A stretch of DNA of 59,256 bases from Burkholderiales bacterium (GTDB taxonomy: Bacteria; Pseudomonadota; Gammaproteobacteria; Burkholderiales; Burkholderiaceae_C): assembly GCA_947448955.1 (NCBI GenBank), contig CANFPU010000010.1:1-59256 (forward strand), in the 5' to 3' direction. The notes below the pieces were generated by a model. The model saw only the letters and a program-made list of their open reading frames with translations, was not told the origin of the DNA and searched no databases. Both the position numbers and the translations under genes were made by a program. Within the stretch, counting starts at the first letter, position 1. The number at the start of each line of letters is the position of its first letter. Below are positions 44,948-55,430 of this stretch, one piece after another.

Positions 44948-45862
44948 CTACAGCCGCGTCACGACATCAGGCCACAGCCGTTGCGACATCATCGCGGCAA
45001 GTCGGGCCAGTCCAGCGCCCCACCGGGCAAGGTCGTCGGGCCGTTGGGCCGGGTCGCACGCCAACAACTGTTCGATCGCCACCAGCACGGGTGCGGGCAA
45101 GTCCGGTCTCAGGCTGGCGAGCGCTGTGGGAGGCTCTCGGGCGATCTGGTGCAGCAACTCGCCCAGTGACGAAGCCAGGTGTGGCCGGCGGCCGGTGAAC
45201 ATCTCGAACAGCAGCACCCCTAGCGCGTAGCCGTCGCTGGCCCGGCTGGCGTCTGTGCCCGTCAGCAGTTCTGGCGCCATGTAGGATGGCGTGCCCAGGG
45301 TCAATCCGGTGCGGGTCATGTCCGTATCGTCCCATCGGGCGATGCCGAAATCAGCCAGTTTGACTTGTCCCTCGGCCAGGTTGACCAACACGTTCGCGGG
45401 TTTGAGGTCGCGGTGAACGATGCCCTGCACATGGGCATGAGCCAGCGCAGCGGCCAGCCTGGCGCCAATGCGCAACACCAGGGTCTCGGGCAGCAATCGG
45501 CTGGGCTGGGTGTAGCGGCTGAGATCGGCGCCGCAGACGCGCTCTAAAACGATCCAGGCCTGGGACTCGTTCAAGCCTGTTGCCAGCACGTTCAGGATGT
45601 CTGGGTGATGAAGTTGCCGACCCAGATCGGCCTCGCGGCTTAGACGTTCCAGCCATCGGCGGCGCTGCACCAGGTCGGCAGGCAAGTCGATCATCTTGAT
45701 CGCCACCTGCTCGCCACTGTGCAGGTCCAGCGCTTGCAGAACGTTGGCCATGGCGCTGTTGCCGATGGTCGGGCCCAATCGGTAGCGACCGGCCAGGACA
45801 GCACCGAGTCGGCCCGTGGCCATGCCGGCTGATGCCAGACTGCTGGGAGGAAACCGGACCAT
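44948..45862 (-). CDS. Hanks-type serine/threonine protein kinase with altered glycine loop
   Basis: This is a 304-residue soluble kinase with VAIKM (Lys56), the catalytic loop VHRDLKPANV (Asp152), DFGIA (Asp171) and YMAPE. The nucleotide-binding loop reads IGNSAMANV where IGxGGMGxV is usual, so two glycines are replaced. No membrane segment or PASTA domain follows. The start at 45862 is taken as the longest; an internal ATG at residue 14 is possible. It is grouped with the FHA protein and the PDE-like protein. Confidence 0.85.
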   Translation of the reverse strand: MVRFPPSSLASAGMATGRLGAVLAGRYRLGPTIGNSAMANVLQALDLHSGEQVAIKMIDLPADLVQRRRWLERLSREADLGRQLHHPDILNVLATGLNESQAWIVLERVCGADLSRYTQPSRLLPETLVLRIGARLAAALAHAHVQGIVHRDLKPANVLVNLAEGQVKLADFGIARWDDTDMTRTGLTLGTPSYMAPELLTGTDASRASDGYALGVLLFEMFTGRRPHLASSLGELLHQIAREPPTALASLRPDLPAPVLVAIEQLLACDPAQRPDDLARWGAGLARLAAMMSQRLWPDVVTRL

Positions 45863-45964
45863 GTGCCGTCGCTAAACCCAATGGCCAGTTACCTTAGCAC
45901 GGCTTGGCTACGGCGCCCCCGTAGCGCCGCGTTTGGTGTCCGCGGGTCAGCAGCCCCGCCCGGC

Positions 45965-46654
45965 TCAGTCCGACTGTTTGGCTGCCTGTCGGCGCTGGAG
46001 GAACCTGCCCAAGGCGACCACCAGCAGCGCGCCAGCAACGCCTGCTGCGCTGACCAGGTTGGCAGACAGCTGACCGAACTGCTTGATCGTTGCTGGATCG
46101 GTGAAGATCATCTCACCCGCCAGAAACCCCAGCAATGCGGCGCCCAGCGTGATGATGATGGGGAAGCGCTCCATCACCTTGAGCAGCAAGGTGCTGCCGA
46201 AGATGATCAGCGGAATGCTGATGCCCAGGCCGAGCACCAGCAGCACCGTGTCGCCTTTGGCTGCGGCAGCCACCGCCAGCACGTTGTCCAGGCTCATCAC
46301 CAGATCGGCGATCAGGATCGTTCGGATGGCGGTGAGCAGGCCATCATTGACGGGACCGCCCTGGTCGCCGCCTTCGTCGTCCTCGAGCAGCAGGGTGACG
46401 CCGATGTAGACCAGCAACAGTCCACCAACGATCTTGAGGAAAGGCCACTTGAGCATCTCCACCGCGATCAGCGTCAGCACGATACGCATCACGATCGCCG
46501 CGGCGCTGCCGTAGAAGATGGCCTTTTTCTGCTGGTGCGCCGGCAGCGATCGAGCGGCCATCGCGATCACCACTGCGTTGTCTCCCGACAGCAGGACGTT
46601 GGCCAGGATGATCGATCCGAGTGCGGCCCAGAAGGCAGCCGAGGTGAATTCCAT
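45965..46654 (-). CDS. TerC-family membrane protein (YjbE/YkoY type)
   Basis: This 229-residue protein has about seven hydrophobic helices. Acidic residues lie in membrane positions typical of the family (LLSGDNAVVIAM, then LIADLVMSLDNVLAV), and KVMERFPIIITLGAALLGFLAGEM follows. Relatives export manganese or support metalation of secreted enzymes. I found no recognisable yybP-ykoY manganese riboswitch in its leader. It lies 157 bp downstream of sucD. Confidence 0.9.
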   Translation of the reverse strand: MEFTSAAFWAALGSIILANVLLSGDNAVVIAMAARSLPAHQQKKAIFYGSAAAIVMRIVLTLIAVEMLKWPFLKIVGGLLLVYIGVTLLLEDDEGGDQGGPVNDGLLTAIRTILIADLVMSLDNVLAVAAAAKGDTVLLVLGLGISIPLIIFGSTLLLKVMERFPIIITLGAALLGFLAGEMIFTDPATIKQFGQLSANLVSAAGVAGALLVVALGRFLQRRQAAKQSD

Positions 46655-46810
46655 GAAGCTCTCCGGGAAGGGGTGCCAGCGCGAGTCAGGGCTTCGCGCA
46701 AGGTTTAAAGCCAGGCTGGAGTGTAGGAAAGCCCGCCGGCCGGACGATTGGTACTTCTACGCAGCCTTCCCGGGCCGATGGCCGAGGCACTGCGCCCAGG
46801 CCTCAAGCCC

Positions 46811-47704
46811 TCACAGCAGCGCCTTGAGCAACTTGGCCATCTCGCTGGGGTTGCGGGTGATGCTGAAACCGCATTCCTCCATGATCGCCAGCTTGGCGTC
46901 TGCGGTGTCGGCCCCGCCTGAGATCAGCGCGCCAGCATGTCCCATGCGCTTGCCCGCTGGCGCGGTGACGCCGGCGATGAAGCCGACGATGGGTTTCTTC
47001 ATGTTGGCCTTGCACCAGCGCGCGGCTTCCGCCTCGTCCGGGCCGCCGATCTCACCGATCATGATCACCGCATCGGTGTCGGGATCGTCGTTGAACAGCT
47101 TCATCACATCGATGTGCTTCAGACCATTGATCGGATCGCCACCGGTGCCCACCGCCGAACTCTGGCCCAGCCCGATCTCGGTCAACTGCGCCACCGCTTC
47201 ATAGGTCAGCGTGCCCGATCGCGAGACCACGCCGATCCGACCCTTGCGGTGGATGTGGCCCGGCATGATGCCGATCTTGATCTCCTCGGGCGTGATCAGC
47301 CCCGGGCAGTTCGGCCCCAGCAGCAGCGTGCGCTTGCCGCCTGCGGCCTCCTTGGCGCGCATCTTGTTGCGCAACTCAAGCATGTCGCGAACCGGGATGC
47401 CTTCGGTGATGCAGATCGCCAGGTCCAGGTCGGCTTCGACCGCTTCCCAGATCGCTGCGGCCGCACCCGGCGGCGGCACGTAGATCACGCTGACGGTCGC
47501 GCCGGTCTGGCGTGCCGCCTCGGTCACGTTGGCGTAGATCGGGATGCCTTCGAAATCCTCGCCGGCCTTCTTCGGGTTCACACCGGCGACGAAGGCGTTC
47601 TTGCCGTTGGCATAGGCCGCGCAGCCCCGGGTGTGGAACTGACCGGTCTTGCCGGTGATGCCCTGGGTGATGACCTTGGTGTCTTTGTTGATCAGGATGG
47701 ACAT
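46811..47704 (-). CDS. sucD: Succinate-CoA ligase alpha subunit
   Basis: This is a 297-residue TCA-cycle enzyme. The CoA-binding N-domain (ITQGITGKTGQFHTRGCAAY), GVNPKKAGE and the GHAGALISGG block containing the phosphohistidine are all present. It pairs with sucC, 131 bp upstream on the same strand, to make succinate plus ATP from succinyl-CoA. The gap between the two contains CCCCT-TG-AGGGG, a short hairpin. Confidence 0.97.
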   Translation of the reverse strand: MSILINKDTKVITQGITGKTGQFHTRGCAAYANGKNAFVAGVNPKKAGEDFEGIPIYANVTEAARQTGATVSVIYVPPPGAAAAIWEAVEADLDLAICITEGIPVRDMLELRNKMRAKEAAGGKRTLLLGPNCPGLITPEEIKIGIMPGHIHRKGRIGVVSRSGTLTYEAVAQLTEIGLGQSSAVGTGGDPINGLKHIDVMKLFNDDPDTDAVIMIGEIGGPDEAEAARWCKANMKKPIVGFIAGVTAPAGKRMGHAGALISGGADTADAKLAIMEECGFSITRNPSEMAKLLKALL

Positions 47705-47835
47705 GTTGTGCTCTATTCAGTGGGCCCGCAGGCCGTACCAATGGGATCGCCCAAGCAGACGCCGCGTAACCGGCCTGGCCGGGCCGCTGGCGGCGCCCCC
47801 TTGAGGGGCAGCACCGCAGGCGCTACAGGGATGGG

Positions 47836-49011
47836 TCATTTCACCGCTTGGACAATCTTGGCGGCCGCCTCGGCCATGGTGTCGGCGGCGATGATGGGCA
47901 GGCCGCTGTCGGCCAGCATCTTCTTGCCCAGGTCCTCGTTGGTGCCTTTCATCCGCACCACCAGCGGCACCGACAGATTGACTGCCTTGCACGCCGCGAT
48001 CACGCCGTCGGCGATGGTGTCGCACTTCATGATCCCGCCGAAGATGTTGACCAAGATGCCTTTGACATGCGGGTTCTTCAGCATGATCTTGAAGGCCTCG
48101 GTCACCTTCTCGGGGGTGGCGCCGCCGCCCACGTCGAGAAAGTTGGCCGGCTCGCCGCCAAACAGCTTGATCGCGTCCATCGTGGCCATGGCCAGACCGG
48201 CGCCGTTGACCAAGCAGCCGATGTTGCCGTCCAGGCTGATGTAGGCGAGGTCGAACCTGCTGGCCTCGATCTCGGCCGCGTCTTCTTCGTCCAGGTCGCG
48301 GCAGGCGACGATCTCGGGGTGGCGGAACAGCGCGTTGGGGTCGAAGTTGAACTTCGCGTCCAGCGCCTTGATGCCGCCCGGCTTGCCGTCCACTGAGGCT
48401 TCCAGGATCAGCGGGTTGATCTCGGCCAAGCTCGCGTCGGTCTCCATGTAGCAGCGGTAGAGCTTTTGCAGCACGTCGACAGCCTGCGCCTGGCTGGCCG
48501 CAGGCACGCCAATGCCGGACGCCAGTTCCAGCGCTTGTGCCTCGGTCAGGCCCAGCGCGGGGTCGACGAAGACCTTGAGGATCTTCTCGGGCGTGCTGTG
48601 CGCGACTTCCTCGATGTCCATGCCGCCCTCGGAGCTGGCCATCATCGCCACGCGCTGGGTCGCGCGGTCGGTCAGTGCGGCGACGTAGTACTCCTTGACG
48701 ATCGAAGCACCTTCCTCGATCAGCAGACGGCGCACCTTCTGGCCTGTCGGGCCGGTCTGGTGGGTGATGAGTTGCATGCCCAGGATCTCGCCGGCGAGCT
48801 GGCGGACCTCGTCGATCGATCGTGCGAGCTTGACGCCACCGCCCTTGCCGCGGCCGCCGGCATGGATCTGGGCTTTGACGACCCAGACAGCGCCGCCGAG
48901 CTTTTGCGCCGCCTCGACGGCTTCTTGCACCGTGAACGCGGCAATGCCGCGTGGCACCGGTACTGCAAACTGGCGCAGGATGTCTTTGGCCTGGTATTCG
49001 TGGATCTTCAT
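47836..49011 (-). CDS. sucC: Succinate-CoA ligase beta subunit
   Basis: This encodes 391 residues from the ATG at 49011, where the conserved [12 protein letters not shown] opens the ATP-grasp domain. [18 protein letters not shown], the central [12 protein letters not shown] and the C-terminal GIFVN-like [17 protein letters not shown] block (CoA-ligase fold) are present. The longer upstream frame is rejected. It is transcribed from recX/recA toward sucD. Confidence 0.97.
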   Translation of the reverse strand: MKIHEYQAKDILRQFAVPVPRGIAAFTVQEAVEAAQKLGGAVWVVKAQIHAGGRGKGGGVKLARSIDEVRQLAGEILGMQLITHQTGPTGQKVRRLLIEEGASIVKEYYVAALTDRATQRVAMMASSEGGMDIEEVAHSTPEKILKVFVDPALGLTEAQALELASGIGVPAASQAQAVDVLQKLYRCYMETDASLAEINPLILEASVDGKPGGIKALDAKFNFDPNALFRHPEIVACRDLDEEDAAEIEASRFDLAYISLDGNIGCLVNGAGLAMATMDAIKLFGGEPANFLDVGGGATPEKVTEAFKIMLKNPHVKGILVNIFGGIMKCDTIADGVIAACKAVNLSVPLVVRMKGTNEDLGKKMLADSGLPIIAADTMAEAAAKIVQAVK

Positions 49012-49170
49012 CGTGGACTCGCGGCAAGTTGGTGCCCGGCAGTGGCCGGGCTGAGCGTCAGGTGACGGCCGCCCCGTGAAGCAGGTCAATCGTCAAAGCT
49101 GTCAAAAGCAGCAATTTATCATGCTGCGATGCCGCATCACTTCAAGCCCTGCGCGAGTTCCGTTGGCGTG

Positions 49171-49716
49171 TCAGCTTGAATCCGCTTCAGGGTCATCGCC
49201 GTCTGGAGGATCGATGCCGGTCACGACGCGGCGCACGACTTCGATCGAAAAACCACGCCCAGCCAGAAAGCGCATCTGCCGAACACGGCCTGCGGCGTCG
49301 ATTGCGGGCTGGTCGTACTTCTTGCGCCACACATCCCGGGCGCGCTGCAACTCGGATTGCTGCAGCGACTGCTTGGCCTGGTCATCCAGGCGGATCCCGT
49401 GCTGTTGCAACTCATGCCGGATCCTCAGATTGCCAAAGCGGGCCTGGCGAGCGTGGATGCGTGATTCGGTGAAACGTGCTTCCGACAGGTAGCCTCGCGT
49501 CGCCAGCCACTGCAGCAAGGCATCGACTTCTATCGAGGGATCGGGTGCTTCCGGTCTCTCATGATCAGGCTGGTCTGGGTCTAGCGCCTGTCGGGTGGGA
49601 TGGGGTGGGTGCGCCAGCAGCCGCAACAGCTTGTCGCGTAACTCGACAGGGCTGTGCTCGCGCTGCGCCAGCCACTGCAGCGCACGCACCTTGATCGATG
49701 CCGGACGCGGGGGCAT
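49171..49716 (-). CDS. recX: RecA regulator RecX
   Basis: This 181-residue, mostly helical protein has RecX repeats: ALQWLAQREHSPVELRDKLL, DALLQWLATRGYLSEARFTES and the RFGNLRIRHELQQHGI block. It binds RecA filaments and limits their activity. It follows recA by 56 bp on the same strand, the standard arrangement. It is slightly longer than many RecX proteins because of an insert after the first repeat. Confidence 0.93.
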   Translation of the reverse strand: MPPRPASIKVRALQWLAQREHSPVELRDKLLRLLAHPPHPTRQALDPDQPDHERPEAPDPSIEVDALLQWLATRGYLSEARFTESRIHARQARFGNLRIRHELQQHGIRLDDQAKQSLQQSELQRARDVWRKKYDQPAIDAAGRVRQMRFLAGRGFSIEVVRRVVTGIDPPDGDDPEADSS

Positions 49717-49772
49717 GTCGGACGATCAATCCGACCCGAAGGCGCCCGGGCCTGCAACGCCTGGCAGCGGGC

Positions 49773-50834
<1,062 letters not shown>

Positions 50835-50874
50835 CGCGGCTCTCCTGGTTGGAAATGCCGATTGTGTTGGAAAG

Positions 50875-50890
50875 CTGTACGTTTGTACAG
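50875..50890 (-). promoter_or_regulatory. LexA (SOS) box upstream of recA
   Basis: CTGTACGTTTGTACAG is a perfect CTGT-N8-ACAG match to the LexA operator of beta- and gammaproteobacteria. TTGTCA (50898-50903) with a 17-bp spacer and GTACAG could be the recA -35 and -10 boxes, which the operator overlaps. Confidence 0.92.
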
Positions 50891-51023
50891 TACTGGTTGA
50901 CAAATTCCTCAGGGCAATCATTCCGAGGGACCTGATGCATACACCGCCTCGGACGGTGCCTGTCCTGCCTAAAATCAATCGCCACGGAAGCCCTGCTGGA
51001 GGGCGTCGCGAAGCAGGGGACCC

Positions 51024-51698
51024 ATGATGCGGATTCTGATCGCTGAAGACGACCAAGTGCTTGCCGACGGATTGTTGCGCGCTTTGCGTGCCAGCGGCTA
51101 TGCCGTAGATCAGGTGGGTAGCGGCAGCGAGGCCGATGCCGCGCTGGCCACCCATGATTTCGACCTGGTGATCCTCGACTTGGGGCTGCCGAAGATGCAC
51201 GGATTTGACGTGTTGCGCAAGTTGCGCGGTCGCGGATCCTCGATGCCGGTGCTGATCCTGACGGCGGCTGACAGCGTCGAGCAGCGGGTCAAGGGATTGG
51301 ACCTGGGCGCCGACGATTACATGGCCAAGCCCTTTTCGTTGCAAGAGCTGGAGGCCCGGGTTCGCGCGCTGACCCGCCGTGGCTTGGGCAGTGCCAGCAG
51401 CGTGATCAAGCACGGCCCGTTAACTTTTGACGCCACGGGCCGCGTCGCCTATATCGCAGACCAGATGGTCGAGTTGTCCGCGCGAGAACTCAGCCTGCTC
51501 GAGGTCTTGTTGCAGCGAGCGGGTCGGCTCGTCAGCAAGGATCAATTGGTTGAGCGGCTGTGCGAGTGGGGCGAGGAGGTCAGCAACAACGCGATCGAGG
51601 TTTACATCCACCGTTTGCGCAAGAAGATCGAGCAAGGGCCGATTCGCATCGCCACGGTGCGCGGCCTGGGTTACTGCCTCGAGAAAATCCCCGCCTGA
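51024..51698 (+). CDS. OmpR-family response regulator
   Basis: This is a 224-residue regulator. The receiver domain has the acidic pair EDD, the phospho-acceptor Asp52 in [12 protein letters not shown], and TAADS and KPFSLQEL. The winged helix lies in the C-terminal half ([24 protein letters not shown]). A second ATG at 51027 has better spacing from AGGGGA. It forms a two-component pair with the histidine kinase that follows, of the TctD/QseB type, and is divergent from recA. The controlled genes are unknown. Confidence 0.94.
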   Translation: MMRILIAEDDQVLADGLLRALRASGYAVDQVGSGSEADAALATHDFDLVILDLGLPKMHGFDVLRKLRGRGSSMPVLILTAADSVEQRVKGLDLGADDYMAKPFSLQELEARVRALTRRGLGSASSVIKHGPLTFDATGRVAYIADQMVELSARELSLLEVLLQRAGRLVSKDQLVERLCEWGEEVSNNAIEVYIHRLRKKIEQGPIRIATVRGLGYCLEKIPA

Positions 51699-51726
51699 TC
51701 GCGTGGCCTGGCGGGTGTCAGGCCCT

Positions 51727-53304
51727 ATGCTCGGGCCCGCCATGCCTTTGCCCAACGAGATCGAACCGCGACCGAAAGAGCAGCGCTCGCTCTTCGGCGA
51801 GATCCTTGACTGGATGCTCGCGCCGCTGTTGCTGCTGTGGCCGATGAGCGTGGCGTTGACTTGGCTGGTGGCCCAAAACGTTGCGAGCCGGCCGTTCGAT
51901 CGCGATCTGGCCGAGCTTGCGCGCACGGTGGCCCGTCAGGTCGTGATGGCACCCGGCAGCGCGGACCAGGCCACGGTGATCCGGCTGCGTTTGCCCGAGG
52001 TGGTGGCCGAGGTGCTGCGCACCGACGATGCCGAAAAAGTGTATTTCCAGCTCTTGGGGGCGCGCGGCGAATTCATTGCTGGCGAGCGCGACCTGCCGGT
52101 GCCCGACGAGCCTGCCGGTCCTGCGCAGGCTTTGAAATACCGAGACGACGAGGTGCACGCCGACGCGGTGAGGGTGGCTTACTTGTGGTTGCCGGGTACC
52201 GGGAGGCCGGGCGAGACGCCGCCGCTGGTGCAGGTGGCCGAGACGCTGGACAAGCGCTCTCGGCTGGCCACCGAGATCATCAAGGGCGTGATCGTGCCGC
52301 AGTTCGTCGTGCTGCCCTTGGCGGTATTGTTGGTGTGGTTTGCCCTGACCCGGGGCATCAAGCCGCTCAACGAGTTACAGCGGCGGATCCGCCGACGTGA
52401 AGCCAATGACCTCAGCCCGATCGCCGAGCGCGATGTGCCCGAGGAGGTGGCGCCCTTGGTCGGCGCAATCAACGACCTGCTGGGCCGGCTGGACCAGTCG
52501 ATCAGCGCGCAAAAGCACTTCTTGGCCGATGCGGCGCACCAGCTCAAGACGCCGTTGGCAGGCTTGCGCATGCAGGCCGAACTGGCGCAGCGCGAGATTG
52601 ACGCCGGCGAACACGACCCGCAGGCGCTCAAGCGCTCGCTCCAACAGATCGCCCATGCCAGCGAGCGCGCGGCGCACATGGTCAGTCAGTTGCTGGCGAT
52701 GGCCAGGGCCGAGGCCAAGATCCTGGCCCGCCCGCCCGAGTCGGTGGACCTGGCCGAATTGGCGCGCGAGACGGTTCGCGACTTCGTGCCCCGGGCCATG
52801 GACAAGCGGATCGACCTCGGTTACGAAGGCCCAGACCCGCAGCGGTCCAACGCCGGCCAGCGCCAGATGTTGGGCCAGCCGACGTTGGTGCGCGAACTGG
52901 TGCGCAACCTGGTCGACAACGCGCTGCAATACACCCCCGCTGGCGGCACGGTTACGGTGCGCGTGATGGACGACCCTTTTGGCCAGGTCGTGGTGCTGCA
53001 GGTGGAGGACACGGGTCCCGGCATTGCCGAGGCCGAGCGCGCGTTGGTGCTGCAGCCGTTCTACCGCGCACTGGGCACCAATGTGGACGGTAGCGGACTG
53101 GGGCTGGCCATCGTCAGCGAGATCGTGCAACAGCACGGCGCCGAGTTGGCCATCGCCGATGCCCGGCCGCGCGGCATTGCGGCAGCGCAGGGCATGGGCC
53201 CAGGCGCTTTGTTCACCGTGCGCTTCGCGCTCAGCAAGGCTTTGAGCGAGGTGGCGGTGCTGGCGAGTGAGATGCCGGGTGCCACCGCTGTCGGACCAGG
53301 CTGA
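51727..53304 (+). CDS. Two-component sensor histidine kinase
   Basis: This encodes 525 residues from the ATG at 51727 (or 51742). Two membrane helices (MLAPLLLLWPMSVALTWLVA and VPQFVVLPLAVLLVWFAL) enclose a periplasmic sensor of about 130 residues. The H-box FLADAAHQLKTPLAG, the N-box NLVDNALQYTP, the G1 box DTGPGI and G2 GSGLGLAIV are all intact. It resembles TctE/QseC. Its 3' end overlaps the convergent downstream gene by 74 bp. Confidence 0.93.
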   Translation: MLGPAMPLPNEIEPRPKEQRSLFGEILDWMLAPLLLLWPMSVALTWLVAQNVASRPFDRDLAELARTVARQVVMAPGSADQATVIRLRLPEVVAEVLRTDDAEKVYFQLLGARGEFIAGERDLPVPDEPAGPAQALKYRDDEVHADAVRVAYLWLPGTGRPGETPPLVQVAETLDKRSRLATEIIKGVIVPQFVVLPLAVLLVWFALTRGIKPLNELQRRIRRREANDLSPIAERDVPEEVAPLVGAINDLLGRLDQSISAQKHFLADAAHQLKTPLAGLRMQAELAQREIDAGEHDPQALKRSLQQIAHASERAAHMVSQLLAMARAEAKILARPPESVDLAELARETVRDFVPRAMDKRIDLGYEGPDPQRSNAGQRQMLGQPTLVRELVRNLVDNALQYTPAGGTVTVRVMDDPFGQVVVLQVEDTGPGIAEAERALVLQPFYRALGTNVDGSGLGLAIVSEIVQQHGAELAIADARPRGIAAAQGMGPGALFTVRFALSKALSEVAVLASEMPGATAVGPG

Positions 53305-54163
53305 GCAGCCTGGCATCGTCCTCGCCGCCGTAACCGGCTGCCAGCGCGGCCTGGAACATGGCCGCGGCCTGGGTGCCGAGTGTCGGCGTGATACCGGCCT
53401 CCGCCGCCATCGCCAGCGCCAGCGTCGAATCCTTGGCCAGCAGCGTGGTGTGGGCGCGCGGTTCGAAATCGCCAGCTAGCGCGCGGGCCATCCGGTCGGC
53501 GCCGATCCAGCTGTGGCCGCTGGACTGCTCGATCACCGCCAGCGTCTGCGCGCCATCCAGCCCCAGCTGCTCAGCCAGCGCGATGGCCTCGGCCGCGGCC
53601 GCCAGGTTGGTCGCCGCCAACAGGTTGTTGACCAGCTTGGTGCGCGCGCCATCGCCCGGCCGTTTGCCGACATGGAAGAGGCGGGCCGCGACATGCCGCA
53701 GCAGTCGCTGATGGCTAGCCCACAGCGCATCGGGTGCGGCCACCATCAGGCTCATGCTGCCGTCGCGTGCGCGCGCCGGTCCGCCCGACATCGGCGCGTC
53801 CAGACAGCCCAGGCCAGCCTCGTCCAGTCTGGCGGCCAGCCGTTCGATGTCGGCCGGCGCGATGGTCGGGCACAGCATCACCGTGGCACCGGGCGGCAAG
53901 GCTGCGGCGGCGCCCGCTGGGCCGAACAGCACGGCTTCGGTCTGCGCCGCATCGACGACGACCACGATCAGCAGCGCGCAGCCGGCGGCCACGGCCGCTG
54001 GCGAGTCGGCCAGTTCGGCGCCGGACGCGGCGGCCAGCGCCTGGCGCGTCAAGTCGATGTCGTGCACCCGCACGGGCTGCCCAGCGTCGCGCAGCCGCAG
54101 TGCCATCGCCAGTCCCATGTTGCCGATGCCGATGAAAGCGACGGGGGTGTGCAGCAGGGTCAT
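53231..54163 (-). CDS. 3-Hydroxyisobutyrate dehydrogenase-like oxidoreductase
   Basis: This 310-residue NAD(P)-dependent beta-hydroxyacid dehydrogenase begins with AFIGIGNMGLAMALRL (Rossmann loop). Family blocks DAPMSGGPARARDGSMSLM and GARTKLVNNLLAATNLAAAAEAIAL, with the catalytic Lys, are present. The substrate is a 3-hydroxy acid or tartronate-like compound. Its C-terminal 74 bp overlap the histidine kinase gene on the other strand. Confidence 0.9.
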   Translation of the reverse strand: MTLLHTPVAFIGIGNMGLAMALRLRDAGQPVRVHDIDLTRQALAAASGAELADSPAAVAAGCALLIVVVVDAAQTEAVLFGPAGAAAALPPGATVMLCPTIAPADIERLAARLDEAGLGCLDAPMSGGPARARDGSMSLMVAAPDALWASHQRLLRHVAARLFHVGKRPGDGARTKLVNNLLAATNLAAAAEAIALAEQLGLDGAQTLAVIEQSSGHSWIGADRMARALAGDFEPRAHTTLLAKDSTLALAMAAEAGITPTLGTQAAAMFQAALAAGYGGEDDARLLSLVRQRWHPASHSPAPPPRSKPC

Positions 54164-54281
54164 CTTCAGGTCTCCGGGTCGGCCAATGGGGGTGCGTCAA
54201 GCGGTCGCCGGGAACTTGGCGCTTCCTTGCCGCTGTCAGCGCCACCCGGAGGTGGGTGCCGCAGGCACGTCAGCGGTGAGA

Positions 54282-55430
54282 CTACCGCTGCATCAGCCCG
54301 CGGCTGCGGGCAATCGACATCAGCATTCCCAGCGCCACACCGAGGGTGACCATCGCGGTGCCGCCATAGCTGATGAATGGCAACGGGATGCCCACCACCG
54401 GCAGGATGCCGCTGACCATGCCCATGTTGACGAAGGCGTAGGTGAAAAACCCCAGGCTCAACGCGCCCGCCAGCAGTCGGGCGAACAGGGTCGGCGCATG
54501 CGCGGCGATCCACAGTCCACGCAAGATCAGGAAGCTGAATCCCAGCACCAGCCCGGTGCCGGCCAGCAGGCCAAACTCTTCGGCGAACGCGGCGAAGATG
54601 AAGTCGGTTGTGCGTTCGGGGATGAATTCCAGGTGCGTCTGGGTGCCGCTCATGAACCCCTTGCCGGTGATCCCACCCGAACCGATCGCGATCATGCCCT
54701 GGATGATGTGAAAACCCTTGCCCAGCGGATCGGTGCTGGGATCGAGCAGCGTGCAGACGCGTTGCTTTTGGTAATCCCGCATCCCGTGCCATGACACCTC
54801 AGGCTGACACAGTGCATCGCCACTGACCACCAGCGCCGTGATGGCCAGCGTGGCCAGCAGCGTGACCGGCACGATCAGGCGCCAAGACAGCCCAGCAAAA
54901 TAGATCACATACAGCCCGCTCGAGAGGACCAGCAGCGCGGTGCCCAGATCAGGTTGCTTGACCACCAGGCCCACCGGCGCCAGCAACAACAGGCCGGCCA
55001 CCAGAAAATCGAACAAGCGCAGCTGGCCCTCGCGCTTCTGGAACCACCATGCCAGCATCAAAGGCATCGCCAACTTGAGGATCTCACTGGGTTGGATCAC
55101 CACGCCGAGGTTGAGCCAGCGGGTGGCGCCCTTCTTGGTGACGCCGAACAGCGCGGTGGCCACCAGCAGCGTGACGCCGATCGCGTAGAGCGGGACCGCC
55201 AAGCTCAGCAGCCGATGCGGCGGCACCTGGGCGATCAGGAACATCAAGGTCGCGGCCAGCAACATGTTGCGGCCATGGTCGACGAAGCGGCTGCCGTGGT
55301 CGTAGCCCACCGAGTACATCGTCAGCAACCCTAGGCTGGCCAGCGCCAGCACCACGGCCAGCAGTGGCAGGTCGAAGCCCGACAGGATGGGCCGCAGTCG
55401 AAGCATTGGACTCTCGAGCAGTTTGTTCAC
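54282..55430 (-). CDS. rodA: Peptidoglycan glycosyltransferase RodA
   Basis: This encodes 382 residues from a GTG at 55430 that overlaps the mrdA stop (GTGA); an ATG at 55406 is the alternative. It is a SEDS protein with about ten membrane helices. The conserved IQPSEILKLAMPLML, VVKQPDLGTALLV, FIPERTTDFIFAAFAEEFGL and LPFISYGGTAMV blocks are present. It polymerises glycan strands for cell elongation with PBP2 (the preceding gene) and MreBCD. Confidence 0.95.
   Translation of the reverse strand: MNKLLESPMLRLRPILSGFDLPLLAVVLALASLGLLTMYSVGYDHGSRFVDHGRNMLLAATLMFLIAQVPPHRLLSLAVPLYAIGVTLLVATALFGVTKKGATRWLNLGVVIQPSEILKLAMPLMLAWWFQKREGQLRLFDFLVAGLLLLAPVGLVVKQPDLGTALLVLSSGLYVIYFAGLSWRLIVPVTLLATLAITALVVSGDALCQPEVSWHGMRDYQKQRVCTLLDPSTDPLGKGFHIIQGMIAIGSGGITGKGFMSGTQTHLEFIPERTTDFIFAAFAEEFGLLAGTGLVLGFSFLILRGLWIAAHAPTLFARLLAGALSLGFFTYAFVNMGMVSGILPVVGIPLPFISYGGTAMVTLGVALGMLMSIARSRGLMQR

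Noticed and set aside
46655-46810. Possible manganese (yybP-ykoY) riboswitch before the TerC gene
   Set aside because: I could not find the conserved paired loops of that riboswitch in the leader; a covariance-model search would be needed.
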